Below, in pieces: positions 21,526 to 23,515 of a DNA stretch of 23,515 bases. How positions within the stretch are numbered: position 1 is the stretch's first letter; every line of letters starts with the position of its first letter. Below the pieces are notes generated by a model. That model was not told where the DNA came from, searched no databases, and saw only the letters and a list, made by a program, of their open reading frames with translations. This stretch comes from Thermogutta sp. (GTDB taxonomy: Bacteria; Planctomycetota; Planctomycetia; Pirellulales; Thermoguttaceae), in the NCBI RefSeq assembly GCF_014359955.1, contig NZ_JACIYL010000005.1, forward strand, positions 1 through 23,515, written 5' to 3'. The translations under genes were made by a program, and so were the position numbers.

Positions 21526-21542
21526 GAAAAAGGAGACGGCCC
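21511..21542 (+). promoter_or_regulatory. possible operator: inverted repeat around the -10 box
   Basis: GGGCCGT (21511-21517) and ACGGCCC (21536-21542) are exact inverted repeats with an 18-base centre. They enclose the -10 box and the predicted start point. The spacing suits a dimeric repressor. The second gene of the operon encodes a helix-turn-helix protein, so autoregulation is conceivable but unproven. Confidence 0.35.
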
Positions 21543-21572
21543 ATCAGTGATTTGCTGAGGAAAGGACTTGTC

Positions 21573-21917
21573 ATGAAGACGCGCGTTGTGGTGGGGGTCG
21601 TCTTGGTTGCGGCGGTGCTCGGCGGCGCGGCTCTCCTGTGGGGAGCGAATGAGTCCGGCGTAGTTCGTCGCGAGGTGGGCACGCCAATTGCTTCAAGCGG
21701 TGGATGGATAACCCATTCCACGGCAACGGATCGAGTGCAACAGATCGTGGTGATCGACCCATCCACTCAAGCAATGGCGGTATACCATGTCGATCTGGCC
21801 AGTGGCCGGATCAGCCTGAAAAGCGTGCGGAATGTGCGGTACGACCTTTTGATGACGGAATTCAACACGGATGCGCCGTCGCCGCGGGAACTGGAGTCGC
21901 TCTGGAAAACACCCTGA
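21573..21917 (+). CDS. small exported or membrane-anchored protein of unknown function (114 aa)
   Basis: The protein begins MKTRVVVGVV and has one hydrophobic segment (about residues 4-24, ending LLWGA). This is either a cleavable signal peptide or an N-terminal membrane anchor. The rest is a small soluble domain with the segment QQIVVIDPSTQAMAVYHVDL, followed by SGRISLKSVRNVRYDL and a polar tail (PSPRELESLW). I do not recognise a named family; it resembles small conserved proteins of planctomycetes seen beside helix-turn-helix genes. The ATG at 21573 is preferred because AAAGGA (21561-21566) lies 6 bases upstream. The frame is open back to a TTG at 21552, but that codon has no such site. The next gene begins 48 bases after the stop on the same strand, so the two are probably co-transcribed. 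Confidence 0.85.
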   Translation: MKTRVVVGVVLVAAVLGGAALLWGANESGVVRREVGTPIASSGGWITHSTATDRVQQIVVIDPSTQAMAVYHVDLASGRISLKSVRNVRYDLLMTEFNTDAPSPRELESLWKTP

Positions 21918-21965
21918 CCGGGGGACAGGAACGCGTCAAAGCTCATCACGTCGAGGACAGTAATC

Positions 21966-23108
21966 ATGGCGCAGAAATTTTACACCACGAAAGAGGCTGC
22001 TGAATTTTTGGGGCTCGCTCCGGCGGACCTCAACGCCATGCGGGAGCGGAATGAGATCCGGGGATTTCGTGACGGCAACGACTGGAAGTATCGCGCGGAA
22101 GACATCGAAGCGCTGAAGCGCAAACTTCGCGCGGACGCGACGCGTCCGGTGCATCATACGCCGTCCAGTGATGAGGAGATTGTCCTCCTCGATGAGGATC
22201 TCGCGCCGGCTGACCTGGGTACAAGCGGCTCGGGTACAGTGATTGGAGGAACGCCCACACCCAAGGAGTCGGCCAGCGATGTGAAAGTTGCGGGAAGTGA
22301 CATTGCGGCTAAGACTGGGGGGAATGTGGCGGAAGGAACGGGTGGGCAAGGGATTGTATCCCCGTTTGAGGATGAGCTGTTACCGCTGGAACCGGAAACC
22401 GAGCAGGTTGCGGCGGGAACGGATTCGGCGGTCAATTTGGGTGGTGAAAAGCTGGAAGATGACGATGTCGTCATCGGTGGTAGCGGAAGCGGCAGCGACA
22501 TCAGGTTGGCCAGTGACAGCGGGCTCTCGCTGATGGATACGAATGACAGCGGGATTTCGCTGGAAGGCGAGCTGGAACTGGTTCCCACCGAGGATTCGCT
22601 CGAGCTTGATGATGACGATATGCTGGCGATAGATGAGTCGGTGGACACCGAGGCCCCGACACAGTTGAAAAGAGACGACGAGTTCCAGCTCACGCCTTTC
22701 GAAGAGATGGAGGAGGAAGAGACCGAGAGCGGATCGCAGGTCATCGCTTTGGATACGGAACCTTCGACCGGTTCCTCCCCGGGGATGGCCGAGTTGCTGG
22801 GTGGTCCAACCGAGGCCCCCTTTGGGGTGGCCCCAGGTGTACCACCGGTTCAGGCGGGTGTGCCTCCGGTGGGTGTTACGCCGGTGACGCCTGGATTAGC
22901 GCCCACCGCGGCGGCCGTCGCGGCAATGCCGACGGCCGAGGCCCCGTGGGGCACGTTGTGGGTCACGATGCTCATCGTTTGCACGGTGCTGCTTGCACTG
23001 TGCGGGATGATGTGTTTCGACCTCGTCCGCAACATGTGGAGCTGGCATGGGCCGTTCTCTCTGAACAGCTTCCTGATGGATTCCATCTTGAGCGTCCTTC
23101 CCAAGTGA
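21966..23108 (+). CDS. membrane-anchored helix-turn-helix protein with acidic linker (380 aa)
   Basis: Residues 1-57 form an excisionase/MerR-like helix-turn-helix (TTKEAAEFLGL, then RDGNDWKYRAEDIEALKRKL), which normally binds DNA. Residues about 60-265 are low-complexity and strongly acidic, with repeated SDSGLSL / DSGISL motifs and Asp/Glu runs. Residues about 275-325 are rich in Pro, Ala, Val and Gly. A single hydrophobic segment (about 330-352, LWVTMLIVCTVLLALCGMM) follows, then a 28-residue tail. The predicted topology places the helix-turn-helix in the cytoplasm, tethered to the membrane by its C-terminus. This could be a membrane-bound regulator or a DNA- or protein-tethering factor; the sequence does not decide between these. 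GAGGA at 21953-21957 with an 8-base spacer supports the ATG at 21966. It is the second gene of the operon and is followed by a terminator. Confidence 0.88.
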   Translation: MAQKFYTTKEAAEFLGLAPADLNAMRERNEIRGFRDGNDWKYRAEDIEALKRKLRADATRPVHHTPSSDEEIVLLDEDLAPADLGTSGSGTVIGGTPTPKESASDVKVAGSDIAAKTGGNVAEGTGGQGIVSPFEDELLPLEPETEQVAAGTDSAVNLGGEKLEDDDVVIGGSGSGSDIRLASDSGLSLMDTNDSGISLEGELELVPTEDSLELDDDDMLAIDESVDTEAPTQLKRDDEFQLTPFEEMEEEETESGSQVIALDTEPSTGSSPGMAELLGGPTEAPFGVAPGVPPVQAGVPPVGVTPVTPGLAPTAAAVAAMPTAEAPWGTLWVTMLIVCTVLLALCGMMCFDLVRNMWSWHGPFSLNSFLMDSILSVLPK

Positions 23109-23167
23109 TGAAGGGCACTGGGACGCCCCGCGAGTAAATTCGGTACTGGAAAGATTCTTTTCGAGTG

Positions 23168-23199
23168 CAGCCCCTTGACTGCCGGCAGGGGCTGTTTTT
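23168..23199 (+). terminator. intrinsic terminator of the two-gene operon
   Basis: CAGCCCCT (23168-23175) pairs perfectly with AGGGGCTG (23187-23194) around an 11-base loop, and five T residues follow at once (23195-23199). It lies 60 bases after the stop of the helix-turn-helix gene. Confidence 0.85.
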
Positions 23200-23515
23200 G
23201 TGCGCTCTCGTGAGCGGGTGTCGCCCGGAGCTTGTGGGCCCCTCGCGTCGTGCCTTTTCTTGCCATCCGCCCTATAATCGCTTAGAAGGGTGTGTGTCCG
23301 GTGCGGGCACGGACCAGAGAAGTTACCAAGATCAGTGAGCATGACAGCTTTCGTTGTCTGGACCTGAGGGCTTTGTCGAGCGAGCCAGGGTGTGACCGCC
23401 TGCGTAGAGGAGAAGGAGATTCAGGCCGAGAAATCGCTCTCCGGGTGCGGGAGGTTCTCCCCAGGGTTTTTCATATCATGTCAAAAATAGCCGTGTTTTG
23501 CCCGGCATAAGGGTT
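23200..23515. other. right-edge stretch without a convincing gene
   Basis: No frame here has both a good start and a plausible protein. A GTG-started frame at 23292-23510 would give an Arg-rich 72-residue product with no ribosome binding site, and I treat it as non-coding. The stretch contains a TATAAT box (23273-23278), a bulged hairpin (23296-23299 with 23311-23314, extended inside), a small stem (23449-23453 with 23457-23461) and a T run (23467-23471). It may be the leader of a gene beyond the window or a small RNA. Confidence 0.4.
23273..23278 (+). promoter_or_regulatory. possible -10 promoter element at the right edge
   Basis: TATAAT is an exact -10 consensus match just downstream of the operon terminator. 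The -35 region (around 23250-23255, GTGCCT) is poor, so this is only a candidate promoter for whatever lies to the right. Confidence 0.35.

Noticed and set aside
21524..21550. Possible 8-residue leader peptide (MKKETAHQ)
   Set aside because: Its ATG overlaps the -10 box of the predicted promoter, so it would not be in the transcript.
21552..21572. Earlier TTG start for the 114-residue protein
   Set aside because: It would add seven residues before the Lys-Thr-Arg of a normal signal peptide start. The ribosome binding site AAAGGA fits the ATG at 21573.
23292..23510. GTG-started frame of 72 codons, and a nested ATG giving MSKIAVFCPA
   Set aside because: The longer product is Arg-rich without a ribosome binding site. 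The nested start looks like a glycosyltransferase beginning but meets a stop after ten codons.
1..23515. tRNA, rRNA, CRISPR array, insertion sequence or prophage attachment site
   Set aside because: I saw no cloverleaf, no regularly spaced identical repeats, no transposase and no integrase signature on either strand. The repeats present are protein-domain repeats.

Overview
The window looks like chromosomal DNA of a planctomycete, probably in or near the Pirellulales. This is an inference. It rests on the giant extracellular multidomain protein with an N-terminal DRLLLS-type (LEPRxLL-like) motif, the mixture of GEVED, PPC, SdrD-B, Calx-beta and beta-helix modules, and a small membrane protein next to a helix-turn-helix protein with a long acidic linker. 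I cannot name the genus.

Layout. (1) Positions 1-119, minus strand: the first 39 codons of a Tat-exported protein that runs off the left edge, with its own promoter and a good ribosome binding site. The start resembles planctomycetal Gfo/Idh/MocA-type oxidoreductases. (2) Positions 285-313: an intrinsic terminator for the giant gene. (3) Positions 385-20925, minus strand: one uninterrupted gene of 6846 codons filling almost 90% of the window. It encodes a secreted mosaic protein with two complete protease active sites (S8 subtilase with P domain, then an M10-like metzincin), right-handed beta-helices, PPC domains, two beta-propellers, four GEVED domains, a nidogen-like domain, a Calx-beta domain and a C-terminal repeat array. 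(4) Positions 20926-21572: a divergent intergenic region with putative promoters for both directions, a strong hairpin and an inverted repeat around a -10 box. (5) Positions 21573-23108, plus strand: a two-gene unit encoding a 114-residue exported or membrane-anchored protein and a 380-residue protein with an N-terminal excisionase/MerR-like helix-turn-helix and a C-terminal membrane anchor. It is followed by a clear intrinsic terminator at 23168-23199. (6) Positions 23200-23515: no convincing gene; a TATAAT box and a structured leader-like stretch.

The most interesting signal is inside the giant protein. A module of about 75-90 residues (pattern DGxxFxxxDGxxxxxFEFDxxGxxxxGxxxxPxxx, then a helix with AxxIxxAIN, then a strand pair) occurs in nine clear copies plus several degraded ones. 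Most copies do not sit between domains. They interrupt other recognisable folds at loops: an Ig-like domain, a beta-helix, a PPC domain, a beta-propeller, a jelly-roll and an SdrD-B domain. A TolB-like propeller is likewise embedded in the Calx-beta domain, and a nidogen-like domain in the SdrD-B domain. The protein therefore looks as if it grew by repeated insertion of a stand-alone module into loops of older domains. I do not recognise a family name for the module; its fold resembles, by eye only, the flagellin/hook 'IN' motif.
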